Program-made: the position numbers and the translations under genes
Shown: piece after piece, positions 5,109 through 5,592 of the stretch
Layout: every line of letters starts with the position of its first letter
Numbering within the stretch: position 1 is the first letter of the stretch
The notes under the pieces: generated by a model
What the model saw: only the letters and a program-made list of their open reading frames with translations
What the model was told of the DNA's origin: nothing
The model's database searches: none
Origin: Planctomycetia bacterium
GTDB lineage: Bacteria > Planctomycetota > Phycisphaerae > Phycisphaerales > SM1A02
Assembly (NCBI GenBank): GCA_005804005.1
Contig: SYPI01000135.1
Location: forward strand, 1-5,592
Length of the DNA stretch: 5,592 nucleotides
Direction of reading: 5' to 3'

Positions 5109-5592
5109 AGCCGATTTCACCCCCAGCGCGGCGAAGATCGAGCGCGTCGCGTCGGAGCGATTCAGGGTGTAGAAGTGCAGCCCGGACACGCCGCGGTCGA
5201 TGAGGTCGCGACACTGTTCAGTTGCCCAGTGGGCGCCGACTCGGGCCACCGCCTCGGCATCGTCCTGAGCCCGGCGCAGGGCCTTCTGTAACGCCGCCGG
5301 AAAAACACAACCGGCGGCCAAATCCGCCATGCGATGCACAGCGGTCATGCTGGTGATGGGCATGATTCCGGCGACGATGGGCACACGGATGCCAGCCAAC
5401 TCGCAGCGTTCGCGCCAGTCGAGGAAGGCGCGGTTGTCGAAGAAGAGTTGAGTGCAGATCCAGTCAGCGCCAGCCTCCACCTTGGCCTTCAGGTGGTCCA
5501 TCTGAACCAGAGTGTTGGGCGTGTCGGGATGGCCCTCGGGGAATCCAGCCACGCAGATGCCGAATCCGCGGCGGTCGGGATGGGCGCCGGAC
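5091..5592 (-). CDS. metF: 5,10-methylenetetrahydrofolate reductase, C-terminal part
   Basis: The frame is open to the right edge, so the N-terminal part of the gene is missing and the last 166 residues are present, a little over half of a typical bacterial MetF of about 295. The enzyme is a cytoplasmic FAD-containing TIM barrel that reduces 5,10-methylene-THF to 5-methyl-THF, the methyl donor for methionine synthesis. Diagnostic segments in order are GFGICVAGFPEGHPD (matching VAAYPEVHPE of E. coli MetF), KVEAGADWICTQLFFDN with the Gln and Asp of the TQFFFD substrate region, GIRVPIVAGIMPITS, and the C-terminal GLHFYTLNRSDAT, close to the family's HFYTLNR. Spacing agrees with the family with no frameshift. 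An in-frame GTG at 5552 is internal to conserved sequence and is not the start. The last 18 bases overlap the end of the convergent secreted-protein gene. Confidence 0.96.
   Translation of the reverse strand, partial: SGAHPDRRGFGICVAGFPEGHPDTPNTLVQMDHLKAKVEAGADWICTQLFFDNRAFLDWRERCELAGIRVPIVAGIMPITSMTAVHRMADLAAGCVFPAALQKALRRAQDDAEAVARVGAHWATEQCRDLIDRGVSGLHFYTLNRSDATRSIFAALGVKSASGLRR

Noticed and set aside
1112..5592. A methionine gene cluster linking metG and metF
   Set aside because: The genes are on the same strand but separated by an oppositely oriented gene, and I saw no SAM or T-box riboswitch-like leader, so a shared regulon is not supported.

Overview
The window is a gene-dense, GC-rich piece of bacterial chromosome. 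It most resembles Planctomycetota, probably class Phycisphaerae. The case rests on three things: a C-terminal sorting signal of the VPAPG / hydrophobic / RRRR type; a secreted protein whose N-terminal Gly/Phe/Arg-rich motifs resemble hypothetical proteins I remember from Phycisphaerae; and a zinc-knuckle-free methionyl-tRNA synthetase. No database search was run, so the taxonomy is inference.

Layout, left to right: (1) the 3' end of a PEP-CTERM-like exported protein (2-391, +); (2) a six-helix HdeD/DUF308 membrane protein (438-1115, +) with a clear AGGAGG ribosome binding site; (3) metG, methionyl-tRNA synthetase (1112-2785, -), meeting hdeD tail to tail with the two stop codons interlocked; (4) a small single-pass membrane protein of unknown function (2831-about 3454, -), 45 bases upstream of metG and probably co-transcribed with it; (5) a secreted 543-residue protein with an N-terminal repeat motif and a C-terminal TPR-like helical region (3477-5108, +), divergent from (4); (6) the 3' part of metF, methylenetetrahydrofolate reductase (5091-5592, -), overlapping the end of (5) by 18 bases. 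There is no non-coding stretch over 50 bases, and I see no tRNA, rRNA, mobile element or CRISPR.

The two housekeeping genes both concern methionine: MetF supplies the methyl group for methionine synthesis and MetG loads methionine onto tRNA. They are separated by other genes and I see no sign of shared control. The most striking non-coding signal is the divergent start region near 3458-3479. A near-perfect 16-base palindrome places a -10-like hexamer exactly six bases before a start codon on each strand (TACAAT-N6-ATG on +, TACAAC-N6-GTG on -). This suggests a pair of overlapping, mutually exclusive promoters giving leaderless transcripts. It is the best candidate here for something new, but it rests on sequence pattern alone.
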